A stretch of DNA of 64,000 nt from Lutraria lutraria (GCA_964023205.1 OZ026838.1:31089843-31153842); one strand, 5' to 3'; shown: positions 25,804 to 38,004, counted from the stretch's first letter. Notes: a model not told the origin generated them from the sequence alone. Numbers and translations are program-made.

Positions 25804-25809
25804 AATAAA
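25804..25809 (+). terminator. AATAAA poly(A) signal of the mucin-like gene
   Basis: AATAAA lies 118 bases after the TAA stop at 25684-25686, a usual 3' UTR length. Confidence 0.6.
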
Positions 25810-25844
25810 GACGAATGTACAATTAATGAACAGTGATTAAAGCT

Positions 25845-26490
25845 TCCCAAATATCTAGTGAACCGTAATGTGTGACGTCCCAAATCTTCTTTGAACAGTT
25901 ATGTACGTCACCCTTAATCCTTAGTGAACAGTGATGTACCAAGTCCTAAACCTCTTGTCAATAAAGATGTACGACGTCCTAAATCTCCAGTGAATACTGG
26001 TGTATGGCGTCCTAATTCTCTAGTGAATAGTGGTGTATGGCGTCCTAAATTTCTAGTGAATAGTGGTGTATGGCATCCTAATTCTCTAGTGATTAGTGGT
26101 GTATGGCGTCCTAATTCTCTAGTGATTAGTGGTGTATGGCGTCCTAAATTTCTAGTGAATAGTGGTGTATGGCGTCCTAATTCTCTAGTGAATAGTGGTG
26201 TATGGCGTCCTAATTCTCTAGTGAAAAGTGGTGTATGGCGTCCTAAATTTCTAGTGAATAGTGGTGTATGGCGTCCTAATTCTCTAGTGATTAGTGGTGT
26301 ATGGCGTCCTAAATTTCTAGTGAATAGTGGTGTATGGCGTCCTAATTCTCTAGTGAATAGTGGTGTATGATTTCATAAATCTCTAGCGAATAGTGGTATA
26401 TGGCGGTCGATACTTCTAGTGAACGGGGAGATATTGCGGCCTATGATTCTAGAGAACAGTGACATATGACTACCCATATTTCTAGTGAAC
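25845..26490 (+). repeat. 33-bp minisatellite array just after the mucin-like gene
   Basis: Unit: gtgtatggcgtcctaattct then ctagtgaatagtg; the edges are degenerate. Because 33 is a multiple of three, one frame stays open for 148 codons (25924-26370, unit SGVWRPNSLVN). It begins within about 120 bases of the AATAAA signal and lacks a signal peptide or splice context, so I treat it as non-coding. Confidence 0.9.
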
Positions 26491-27865
26491 AATAAATTAT
26501 GGTGGCAGACTCCTCGGCTGATAATTTGATACTACATGTATTATCAATCAACAAATAGAAAAAGAAGGATGATAATTTTATACTGCTTAATTTGACCAAT
26601 GAACTGTTCTATATTTATTATGAATTAGTGATAACTCTTGTAATATTTGAATATATTTATGTATGTGTACTTCTCAAGAACGAAGTTCGATAACTTATTT
26701 GATTCATTTATACTGTTGTCGCGGACTGTATTCAATGAGTAATATTGTGTTTTCTATAGTTTTCTCTTAAATTATAATACTAGTACTGCATAAAATTGAT
26801 AAATCATGTTAATTTTTGCCTTTAATTTGTGATTTCAATAAACCATCATAATTCTATTATCATGAATATAGATAAACAAATGTAGAATTACATGTATTTG
26901 ATTCTTCTGTTGTTAGTAATATTATAGAAATAAAAATTACAAAATGTATGTGATGACTATTGATCAGGTGTTACATACACGATGTCACGGTATTTTATTT
27001 AACATGGTTCGGTATTTTAACGCTTCGCCGTATTCCCTACAACTTGAATCACAACGCTACAGCTTCAGTATTTGGATAAAAAGTAAAGACATACATACTC
27101 ACTGCAAAGACAAGGGTGACCAGGCTATATCACTAAAAAGCTTTTTTATTACGAGAATCGATATAATGATCACCCGACTGAGTTCAAGGAGTTATAAGCT
27201 ACGAAGCGAACGAGAAACACACCCTTTTAAAAACTTCGTTATTACGAGCACCCGGTTTATGTCGAGCATTTCGTCTGTTCCGGCAAAACGAGGTTTTACT
27301 GTGCATGCAAAAATCGCTTTTCAGGAACTTCACTCATTGCTAGTTTACAAGTTTGTAATTCCTATGTCTTGTACGTCAACTGAGTCTTGCCATAGATTTC
27401 AGTCTTGTCATAAAATACCAATGCATGTATTGTATGATCAGCTCAAATATCATGACTTCACTTTGTGTACTTTCTAGTTAAGTCATTGTGATAAGATATA
27501 CAAAGAACGTGTACGATAATATGCAGTGTAAATATAAATGCTTGCTCAGCACGAGAAAGTTTAGTTGATGGACGTATCTTACTTATTACAAAAGTAAAAT
27601 CATTTTTCAACTGATACAGCAATGTTTAGTTCTCATAACAAGTACTACACTCCCGAGAGAGTAATTAACTGAAATACAAATAATCAATTACACACTTATT
27701 TGGTGTACATCGAACTAACATATTAACATAAGATTTCATATAAAGCTAACATTTCACACCACCATCAATAGCGGTTGCAGACATCATAACGCTGGTTTGT
27801 GGTAGAGTTGGTTCGTCGTTTGATTTCCGGAACTTGAATGTTATAAGATACTAGTACATGTACAT
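26491..27865. other. Non-coding stretch with one unexplained 177-codon ORF
   Basis: The plus-strand frame 26944-27477 is long for such AT-rich DNA, but its product has no recognisable domain. It includes 'ttattacgagcacccggttt...gttccggcaaaacgaggttttactgt', which resembles the ends of invertebrate repeat elements. I lean to a mobile-element remnant rather than a gene. Confidence 0.35.
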
Positions 27866-27866
27866 A

Positions 27867-28450
27867 GATAGATAGATAGATTATTTTATTTCCTCCAGAT
27901 AAGGAGAGCATCATAACATATTTACAATAACATCAACAGGAAAAAAGAATATACTATACATACATATATAACAGTTATACAACATAGATAAGAAAAGTGA
28001 ATGACTTATCAAACGATTTGTAGCATCATACATAATAGTAACAAGTTAGATAGTACATGATAGAATGCACACCAATCAAGAGTATATATCAGAGTGTATC
28101 ATAGTAATATGACTGTGTAATGTGAACTAACTATTAGACACATATGTTGAACATTCTTAACGAAAAAATATGTTTCTAAACATATGATAAAGTAGTCGCA
28201 AAAGAGCAAATTTTGAGTGCCTAGATTCTTTGTACATAATTGTCAGTAATGTATCAATCTGGACATCACGAGGTTGTGATATTCAGCGAGCATAACCCGT
28301 AATGTTTTCACTACCTATTACGTAGTCCCATATCCGTCGTCTAAGCATGAACATATCTGGACAAAAGTTAAGTATGTGGTCAACAATGTTTTCACAAATA
28401 CAAAAACAGGATGTGCACTGTTCCCTATATTGGCGAGATAATCAGAAAAT
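27867..28450 (-). mobile_element. Decayed LINE 3' end with zinc-knuckle coding remnant and (ATCT)n tail
   Basis: Read on the minus strand from 28450: a frame with SRQYREQCTSCFCICENIVD and then HILNFCPDMF shows the CxxC...H...C pattern that ends many LINE reverse-transcriptase proteins. It continues as RRRIWDYVI and then, after a stop, KFALLRLLYHMFRNIFFR. A 3' UTR follows, ending GGAGGAAATAAAATAATCTA and a short (TCTA)n run, the usual tail of such elements. Internal stops show it is dead. Confidence 0.75.
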
Positions 28451-29315
28451 CCAATAAGTTTAAGCTAACTGATACAACGAATGTACAAGTAGTACGGAAG
28501 ATGTCTGGTTCTACAGCATGCTGTCCAGCGATCGCTTCCGCGTTTAAAGACATTTCGCAATTACTCGATAAAATATACAATTATTGTTGGGACCACTAAC
28601 ATTACTTCAGACAGTTTTTTTCCAAATGTAAATATATTTCCGAAAAAAGTTCCGTAATGACTTAAAATTTCTTACGATTTCTGATATTCATGGTATAGAT
28701 ATTGTGCATTCGGTTTAGCTCGGTTATGTTCGTGTTTTTTTTCCGTGTAGTTGTGATGTGTCTGAACGTACGTCCGTCCGAATGTACGTGTATGTTAACT
28801 CTGTTGGTATTGATAAATCAATCCCAACAAAAAGGCGTAACTTAGAGGTTATTGTTACATAATTATTTCGACTAGTTCGCCTATCGTTGCATATACCAGT
28901 ATCACGCCTGTTTAATTCATAACGAGTGTAATTTATCCTTCCGCAAAAATGTTGTGAGGAACTTTCGTCCTCGTTGTGAGCACCCATATTGTATGTCAAC
29001 AAGGTAAGTTTTTTCCAAACTTATGACGAATACAGGCCTTTGTGTAAAAATATCGAAATGCAGTTAGCTAGCTTAGGGTTTTCCGAGTCAGCACATGTAA
29101 AGATAATGCATGTTGGTGGACAATTTGATGGTAAAATCGTAAGACGCAGTCACTTGGGGTGGCTTGAAAACGAGAATGAACTTCTCGCCTGACCCAATAC
29201 TAGTATAACATACAAAACGTCAATCCTGGTCAATATCTTTACATGCGCGTAAACACTCGTTTAAACGTAATATTTGGTAACGTGAGTATTTGAATTAATT
29301 TAATTTGTTTCAACT
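28451..29315. other. Non-coding stretch between LINE and SINE remnants
   Basis: The left part may be further, more decayed LINE sequence. I see no supported gene; the short frames at 28411-28599 and 28989-29192 lack family or splice support. Confidence 0.4.
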
Positions 29316-29515
29316 GTCATATGAGGCAGACAGTTCATCTAACCATCGCTCCTTGGAAGAACCAGTACTAGACTCCCATCCTCCTTAAGCAACTGTTTAC
29401 TTTCTCCTATAAACAGACATGGTCGGCAGCTGGGCTCGAATCCACGACCCTCTAACAGTGAGAGGTTACAGTGATTTGAAGACAGCGACCTTAACCACTC
29501 GACCACGGAGGCGGG
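29316..29515 (-). mobile_element. tRNA-derived SINE (class II tRNA-like head), copy 1
   Basis: The minus strand begins GCCTCCGTGGTCGAGTGGTT (box A) and has a Leu/Ser-like long variable arm and a box B-like GGATTCGAGCCC. The body runs to 'gaactgtctgcctcatatgaca'. Copy 2 is at 50978-51155 in the same orientation. Confidence 0.8.
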
Positions 29516-32210
29516 TCGTAAGTATTTGAAACGACGACTACAGTTATATAAGTCTTAGTAAATAAATATTTGTAACGCGACCCTTAAGCCATTGGATACT
29601 AACTGGGATATGAAACGTCCATTAATTCAAATCTCTTAACAAAATCCTGTTGAATAATAAACTAAATTCATCTTTATTAAGAAGACAGACGTCATTTTCT
29701 GGCGGTTAGTTACACAATTTCTCAATACATCGTACATATAGTTGAAAACACAACCCGTCCTGGTAGCCATTAACAGCCATAACATTTTTTCTTCCGAACA
29801 ATTTGACTTAATTAAACTTAAATGAATAGAAGCATTTATAATTTTATATACAGTACAACCTCTTCACAGTGGCCCTCTCTTGAGCAACAATCTATCTTCA
29901 ACAACAGCATGATTATTTTCCCACTGTACGATTTAACTATTAATTTAACCTCTCTAGAGCAACTACCTCTCAACAACAACATAGTTTTGCTACTCACAAC
30001 GGGTGTTGCTTTGGACAGGTGGCACTGTATTTGTATTACTTATATATAGGTATATATTTATTATAGGTATTAAATCTGATTACACGGTAAAACTAAAACG
30101 TCACAACCCGAGTGTTATTGATGAAGCCGGTCAACTCCCCCAAATATTTCGAAGTAAGATCTGGTTGTAACTTTCTCACTATTACCTAGGTACATGCGTA
30201 CTACTTTTTGTTACATAATAAATCTACATAAGGAAATCACATATGAACATTTATTTCCAATTCTTACCAATCTACGCATTTTGATTGGTCAATACAGGGA
30301 GTTTACACTTCGATAAACTCCTTTTCAATCGGAAACCTTTTGTTTCTGTACATCGTCGACGGACTACTTTTACCAGCTAAAGAGTTTTAGCGGTTCATGT
30401 CCGAAGGGCTTTATGTGAAATGTGTGTTATGAGGTCTGAGGGAGTTTACACTTCGATAAACGACCAGAAATGAAAGTTTAATCCTATAATAACTGACCGA
30501 CGGTGTCTGTTAAAAAAAATACATTTAATTAATTTCCTTTGTAAAGATTCTTTGTTCACGATCATTCAACTGTGTGTTACTGTCAATAAACATAAACTGA
30601 ATATAAACCTGACATAAACGCACTACAGGCAAAGCTGTGTTAGCGGCCAACTTCAAATTAAGGTCATTGATCATGTGAATAAAGGATATTCATTTTAAAA
30701 TCTACATTATTTACTATTTAGAATGTTACGTCCTCCAAATAAAGGTCACATGGATTCCTTAAGGAATACCTTTGTTCACATGTTTGACTGTGTGTATGTG
30801 GTGATTATTCGCGTCAGACGAACATAAACTTTTTCTTTTACAGATAAGTTCCACGGATTCCCCTACAGACCATCTACTACCTAGGAATTCTATTTATCAT
30901 TTATATTGTTCACCATTTATATATTATATAGTACTCAGTATATTATATGGTGAAAAAAAACAACAACTTTATTTTGTTGTACGTTATAAAACAGGGTTTA
31001 AAGACGTTTAAAAAGAATTTCTTGGTAGTAGAGGGTCTGTGGGGGTCTTCACGCGCTGGGAGGCTGTGATAAGTTCATCAATAGCTAGCAAAATACTGAT
31101 ATCAAACCTAAGGTATTTTTCTCACATATGGATCAGTTAATAAGTATGTAAATCAAAATACCGAAAGTACTCATGGAATCTTAACTTACGTGTTGACTTG
31201 CACTGCGACATTGGGAGGGAACTAGTTTAACAATTGCATGGCGGAGGTAGAAAACCCTACGGTAGCGCTACGCACTGACCTGTGTTCTATCGCTCGGGGC
31301 GTGATGGGTACTTGGAGTAACTACTTTCAAAATGGAAGTTATAAACAAGCAGAGCCAAGCGTATGTCAACATTGCGTTTCATTGAATAGATATTCACAAA
31401 AGCACAAGAAGAAAATGGTATAACGTATCTATTTTACATAACTAAACATATTTTGTTGATAACATACAACCGATGTGGTTGTTTTGACATGTTTAATCCT
31501 TCCGCGATATTATATTTTAGCGTATGTATAATTATCCAAATACGGCTAGTAATCAGTTCTAAGTATAGAGGTTAGACAAACGTAGTGACGTCACGCTATG
31601 TACGTATAGATTGGAAAACGTATAATTATTTCGGTCCGCATCAAAATTCATGCGTACCGAGCGAGTGACGGCTATGCCGGAAGCTGAACTATCGTTCAAA
31701 GGGTCAGCTGTATGTAACAAAGAAAGAGCACTAGTTTGATATATGGTATTTAACAGAATGTGTATCAAAACAGATACACACGTCGTGAAATTTATTTTCA
31801 CAGTCATTTTCGAAAACGCTTGCATATCCAAACAAGAATTGTGTGGAAATCCTGGTTTTTACGAGTTCACAATTTCTGAATAAAACACAGTACTAGGAAG
31901 ATAAGATAATTAAAAAAACACGTTAAATTTACGTATGTACAGTACATTCATATAGTCAGATTGTTATATAAATGTAATGTAGGCTGTCACTGTTCTAAAC
32001 AAAGTACATACATGTATATATATATGTGCATTGTTCGATTGGAACAAACGAGTAATTTTTTTCCTTGTCATGAAGTGTTATTTTCCCCAATTAGTCAGAC
32101 ATTGATTTACAATAGATATTCAATAGCAGAAAAAAGAAAACAATATCTTCCGCAAGTAGACGCATTAACTTTGTTTTATAAAACCGCTGTCAGATATATT
32201 TGAAAGCAGT
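29516..32210. other. Intergenic stretch before the Ig receptor gene
   Basis: Two direct copies of 'gggagtttacacttcgataaac' lie at about 30297 and 30440. A short frame at 31238-31423 is listed separately. Otherwise nothing is supported. Confidence 0.4.
31238..31423 (+). CDS. Possible small gene or first coding exon, 61 codons, unrecognised
   Basis: The ATG is in a good context (tgcATGGCG), and the product starts MAEVENPTVALRTDLCSIAR and ends SLNRYSQKHKKKMV. It has a CQHC pair and a basic end. AAAATG|GTATAA at 31418-31420 could be a donor, making this a first exon, but I found no partner exon before the Ig gene. No family is recognised, and chance is possible. Confidence 0.25.
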   Translation: MAEVENPTVALRTDLCSIARGVMGTWSNYFQNGSYKQAEPSVCQHCVSLNRYSQKHKKKMV

Positions 32211-35200
32211 ATGGATGGTACTTTAATAAAACTGTGTCTACTTTTTATCATTCTACACTTGAACATTTCCATGTGTTTTGGTAAGCAAACTATTTGTGTT
32301 TAGTTTAAAAACATATTGATTTTTGGAACTTTTTTTCTGATTGGGCAGGAATAGTTCATGTTATAGGTGGCGCGCGAAGTATTTTGGCTTTTTTTATTTT
32401 TAGCATCCTGTAATAAAAGCCATGGCAGTCATTTAAAGAAATATCGAACTTTTCTCAAATCTTGCAAAACATTAACAATGTATTATAAATATGATATGTA
32501 CACGAAATGATCGTGGTAATGAACTTAAAATACAATGTACAATGCACACTTAACAATACTGCTGAGTTACCACCTTTATTAATTTCTTCAGTATTATTGC
32601 TTTAAATATCTACGGTTAAATGCCTTTATGTTGAAACTTCGAGGATATTTGATTTAATGTTTGTTTTCTTTCAAACTCATGACTGGTTTCTGTCTTTATT
32701 TGCATATCTGTGAAAGAAAGAATCCAAAATGGGTCCCATCCGCAGATAAGTAGTAATTCTGAAAAAAATATAAAGGTGGTACCCTTACAATTTTGTTAAG
32801 TATACGATTATTTCCATTCATTTGTTTATAAATCAAGTCAAGATTTCAAGAGGCCAATATTTTATGCACAACCTGTAACGATGTTCATATCATTTAAAAG
32901 TAAAGTTCACTTGCAATTAATAGTAAGCACTTTCCGGGTTAATTACATACATTATGTTCACGTGTATTCAGTATAGAATAAATCAGCTATAAAAATTATT
33001 GTTTCATACAGTTTTACAGTTTATTTTGCATCAAAAAACCCGGAAGGTCATAGACCCATGCGGTCACATATGTACGATAATTAACATGTCGACATGTACA
33101 GTATATAGAAAAAAACATGAAAACAATATACATATATATACGTAAATGCATACAATTTTAAGGGTAATCTACAGTTGTAATATCAACATTTAGAAACATA
33201 TAATGATGTTATAATACAATTTATTGCATGTAATACAACTTTCAACAATGTTATATGCGTATTTGTTACACAACTTTTCTAACTTCCACTAGTACGCATT
33301 TGTTTCTTACATTATCAGGTAGTTTAAGCTTCATTAATACCCAAATGAAGTCATTCATAGATAGAAAGATGCAGACCAAAATGTACGCTAATAATACACA
33401 AACTAACAATAGTGGAAATCATTATCCAGAACGTATATTCTGTTCAACTTTGTGATATTACTATTGTAGGATGCCAGGCGGAAGAAACACGCCTTGTCAA
33501 CAAGGGAGACACTGTCATATTCTCTTTCGTGATAATAATAGAATTCAGTAACGCGTTATTTTACTTTGGAAAAGATTACAAAGATATTCTATTATGTGAT
33601 GTAAGTGGTGGATCATGGACAAAGTTTCCTTCTATTACTTACTATTCTAGTGATTATGAAAAACGGCTAGTTGTGACTAGACTTGATTCAGAAAACACAA
33701 CCATTTCATTGATAAACGCCAGCGTGTCCGATACTGGGACGTACACTATAACAAACGAATGGAAAAGTGTTGAATATTGTTGGACTGTATTTGTTATAGG
33801 TATGGTAATAGTTATATTAGTTATGATCAATACATTAATCTCCGGTCATCATATTACAATGGTAGTACACTACGTCATCAGTTGATCTCCCCGGACCAGT
33901 TAAGCCAATTAAGCAAACGAAAATGTTTGAAACCAATGTGTGGCCTTGCATCAAGGTCAAGAACAAACCTGATTAGCTTAATAATAATGCTATCTTTATT
34001 TCACGAAGGATATTCTGTGTAAACTGAAGTTCATTTTTAAGTTGAAAGAGCATAATCAATGGTAATACACCACGTCACCGCGCACATGCAATTGATCTCC
34101 CCCGGACCTTCTATCTGTAAACATCATCTTTTGAGTCACAGGTAAATTGCCTAATTTTTGTATGAAACCATTTAAGTAAATTTAAATGATGTAACGCACC
34201 AATGATTTACAACGGTATGCTATGATGTTGTAAATTTGTAGTTAGAATCTTTGATAAAGGCCTGAAAATGGGATATCGTTGTTTGCATTTTTGTTGCAAA
34301 TGTCCGGGTGGGACCATTCAGAAAAATACTTTACCCCTTTTTCACGCCTAGATGAGACATTAACATCTTGAACTGTTTTTATAATTATTTTAGTAACAAT
34401 AGCCATTCCTTGGTTCGCTATATTATTTTCCTTTACTTTTACGAATTCTTATGATAAAAACACATTTCATCTTAGAAGCGGCGGATGTGCTATGACGTAG
34501 TGTACTAGCGTTGCTAGTAGGCTTAAGTGTTAAATAAAAAGTTCTTGTTTGCCACAAACCTTACTTTTCTACTGGCCCTAGCTTCACCTTTTTCTCGGTT
34601 ATTTTTTTCAGGCCAATGTTCTCATTTTCATAATTATGAACTATTTCTCTGAACTGAAAACAAATTACTCGAGAAAAAAATGCCAAGCTACGCACCCCAT
34701 ATTTTGGGAAAGTTTTCCTTAGCACATTAATACTGCTGAGAAGAATTGACAGTATGTGTACTATATTCGTAACTTTAAAACTCGAAGGTCTCAAGCTACA
34801 GTAAAAATAATATATCTTATATCATTGTTTGAAGTCCGTTTCTTGTAAAACTTACGATAAGAAGCCAACTGTAATAATACTAAGTATACATGGTCTTTAA
34901 AAAACGTTTGGTCTCCTAGATATGGGTATTCATCAAGTATTTTAAAGCCACAAATTGGAACTACTAGTATAAATAGTATAAAACGGTTTATTTTTGCAAA
35001 TGCTTGGTCATTGAAATAAGTTGGATTATATTCTGAATAGGGTATAATGGTACATGAATGAATAAGCGCTTACATATATTCTACCACCATTTCATCAGTC
35101 ATCAGTACGTGTATACAATGTATATGTATTGTTCACTTGCGTCATGATAAAAAGTGAACGTGCAATGTATACGATTGAGTATGAATACATGTGCATACAC

Positions 35201-37966
35201 GCGTATGTATACACGTGGTATGCAAACACGTGTGTTAAACTCATTTACCGGTTACAGGTATTGAAGGAGACAAAGCACAGATGATCGAAGAAGGAACTAC
35301 TGTAAGTTTCCTGGGATATCCATTGTTGTCAACGATTTCATCACATCCGCGTTGGAATATTTCTTGTCTGTGGTTGTTTGACGGTAAAAAGTTTAATGTA
35401 TCCAATCCTGGATCCTTCTTCCGCGTGCATGGTGACCGGATGTGGATTCCGCGCGTATCACGTGACCTTGATAAAAAGGTAGTAATCTATAGCTGCACAT
35501 ATGATGACACAACAGTGGAAGTTGAAAGAATACTATCAGTTAAATGTAAGTAGAAGAATATGTTGCAGTAAATTTAACTATGAAAGAAAAACATTATTTT
35601 TCTCAAATATTTAGCCTAATGCATAGTTCCCACATCTACAATATTTACCTCCCTTGGCGGCCATCTTAGTCGGCGAATTCAACAAGCATTGATAAAACTT
35701 TTTTATTTTGATAATTCTAAATATAGGACTTTCATCAACTACATTTTCTTCATGTCCTTAATACCTTCATGATTAAGTTATCTTTTATCAGCAGAGTTGA
35801 TTAATTACCAATTTTCTGATTTTTTCTATTAAGCGCATTAGAAATTTGCCAACTAAGATGGTCGCCAAGGGAGGTAAATATTGTAAATGTGGGAACTATG
35901 TATAGAGATTATTTTTGAAGTCACGATAATACAGACTGAATACATAGGGGAAGTCCAATTTAAAAATTCAGTAGCTTTTCAATTAAACATGATTTGCATT
36001 TTGTCTGTTTGTTTCTGGTTTACTGGTTTCTTATATCTCTCCCGCTGCCCTAGACCTAGACAGTACACCCACTTTTTTTACTTATCTTAACTTTGCACAC
36101 GCCTTCAAGAGTAAAATAACCTACCTTTCTATCCATTTTTTTAACCAGAAACAAACAAATTTTACTCACATGAAGAAAAGAAGAAATTCATATTCGAACA
36201 TATTTTCATGTTTCACAAATAAAAATACTCAGTTCAACTTATCCAGACACTAACGGATCAGAATGTACGACAGTGGTTAGGACATCCGGTAGGGTTCTGG
36301 ACGGAAATGACGTCATCAAAGACGGAAGTGCGTCATCACTGCAGACACTCACCATAGTTGGTATAAGTTTGGTTCTCATTGTAATGATAAGTATCTTGGT
36401 GGTCATTGCCGTGCGATATACCTGTCGACTACGCAATAATAGAAGACAACGTAAGTTAATTTATATAATTTTTTTTTTTTGTAATAATTTCAAACTGGCA
36501 TTCGAGGGACAGCTGCAGACAAAGGATTTTGTGTTGTTGAACTTGGACTTAGTCCGGTCCCTAGCTTCTATTTTAAACATGTAGTATGCAAAGGGGCAGA
36601 CAATCCAGACTAATTTGGAATTTTGTTTAATTATTACTAATAATTTAGTTTCTAAAAATCTGCAGCCTTGAAGAAAACAAAAACAACAACAAATCAACGC
36701 AAAATCGAATTGCTATTTTCCTTTTCATATTCTTAACTAAAACAAATTAATGATAAAAGTAACACGCTACTAGTATGTTGATTATTAATATAAAATGGTT
36801 TAAAAACGATTTATAGTTCTATATTTGGAATCATCACCATGGTCTACAAATGTCTACAAACAGGTTTACAAACAGAGGCACAGTCTATTGAAGATGGAGG
36901 ACCAAACACTGTGTCCAGAAGAGGCCTCCACAGGTTAGATTCATATAAATAAATTCATTGTATACATGTGTGAAGGACAAACATCTATTTTGTATTGCGT
37001 ACATTATAAGTTCATACGGAGTTGCTCCCCTTTAGTAAGAGAGTATGTTAATGTAGAACGTAACCAACAGGCCGCGATCTTGGTCCGGTGGTTAATGCGC
37101 TGAAATTGTAACCCGGCAACCCAGGTTCGATTCCCAATGTCGATTTTCCTCCACATGTGGAGAAGTTGCCGGTTCATTGTGGAAGTATAGGTTAGGCCTA
37201 ATACTGGTTAGAATACCGTCCATGAAAACTTGTTAGGTGAATCGGTCGCCGTATGTAACTGAAAATTATTGAAAAACGGCGATGAACCTAAATAAATCAA
37301 TACTAATTGTATGCAAAGGGGTCACGAAAAAAAAATATATATATGGGTTACATGGATTTTTTTTTTATTTTTTATTTTTTTTATTGTATGCCTAACTTGC
37401 CTTCTGTGATGTTGCTCAGATCAATAATTTCTCATCCATATCTGATTATATCAACCGTGATGGTAACTTTAATGCACAGCATTTTTAACTTAAATAGACT
37501 TCTTAATGAACGATATTTTATAATATCACAGGTCTCAGTTCTACTTACACGCTAGATGTTCAGAACCCATATACGACTTACCCAATGATCTCACAACGAC
37601 CTACAATTCTACAACAAACGGTAAAAATACGGAATACTTTCTGTTGCTGTTTAAATAAAATGTGTCCGCCTTTAGCTTACTTGCTGGTGTTACAATTTTT
37701 ACATATTTGGATAAATTATTGGCAGCGCTGGAGCGCGGTGTTATGCGCATGCGCAATTATCTCTGAAATTCTAGTATGGGGTTTTTTCATTGTTTTGGGA
37801 GAGAAGAAACTTCGCACTTCCTGTACATGTAGTAGGTCAGGATTCATGGTCTACGATGAGACAATTAAAGCATTCAGTTGTATACCTAAGTTCAATTTTA
37901 ATTTCAGAGTATTTACAGATGGATCCGAAGGCCAAACCAAGAGACAGCTATGTTTCAATGAAATAA
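32211..37966 (+). CDS. Type I membrane receptor with two Ig-like domains and a YxxM tail, 7 exons, 365 aa
   Basis: Exons: 32211-32280, 33470-33799, 35258-35545, 36247-36450, 36876-36933, 37532-37620 and 37908-37966. All introns are GT-AG, with phases 1,1,1,1,2,1 and no stop until 37964. Exon 1 is a signal peptide (ATG GAT GGT start; hydrophobic CLLFIILHLNI). Exon 2 (about 24-133) is a V-type Ig-like domain with RLVVTRLDSENTTISLINAS and SVSDTGTYTI but without the usual B/F-strand cysteines. Exon 3 (about 134-229) is a second Ig-like domain with NISCLWLF and VIYSCTYDD. Exon 4 ends in the membrane segment at 264-285, followed by RYTCRLRNNRRQ. The cytoplasmic tail has YDLP at 331, YLQM at 348 and YVSM at 361. 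YxxM binds the SH2 domains of PI3K p85, and YDxP is a Crk/Nck-type site. An alternative exon 5 acceptor at 36864 adds four residues in frame. Ligand and cell type are unknown. Confidence 0.85.
33838..34112 (+). repeat. Short direct duplication in intron 2 of the Ig receptor gene
   Basis: 'caatggtagtacactacgtc...gttgatctccccggacc' (about 33857-33896) recurs in diverged form at about 34058-34110. This may be a fragment of a short repeat family. Confidence 0.5.
35622..35900. mobile_element. MITE-like element with ~50-bp terminal inverted repeats (intron 3 of the Ig gene)
   Basis: The left end 'catagttcccacatctacaa...ttacctcccttggcg' and the right end are near-exact reverse complements over about 50 bases, enclosing 279 bases with no coding content. 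The target duplication is not clear. Confidence 0.75.
37066..37308 (+). mobile_element. tRNA-derived SINE in intron 5 of the Ig receptor gene
   Basis: Box A-like TGGTCCGGTGGTTAATGCGC and box B-like GGTTCGATTCC are about 40 bases apart, followed by a ~170-bp body ending 'gaaaaacggcgatgaaccta' and 'aataaatcaat', a tail style common to molluscan SINEs. Confidence 0.75.
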
Positions 37967-38004
37967 ATCATACACCTAAGTCAATGAACATACTGAGAAT
38001 TTAA

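Noticed and set aside
25924..26370. 148-codon ORF with an 11-residue repeat (SGVWRPNSLVN)
   Set aside because: It is open only because the unit is 33 bp; the edges decay with stops, and it begins within about 120 bases of a poly(A) signal without a promoter or signal peptide.
28411..28599. 62-codon plus-strand ORF
   Set aside because: It overlaps the edge of the minus-strand LINE remnant and has no splice partners or recognised family.
32177..32183. TATAAAA just before the Ig receptor ATG
   Set aside because: It is only about 28 bases from the ATG, so a start set by it would fall at or after the ATG. Probably chance in AT-rich DNA.
37585..38004. 139-codon plus-strand ORF
   Set aside because: It runs in a different frame through exon 6, intron 6 and exon 7 of the Ig receptor; the spliced frame is better supported.
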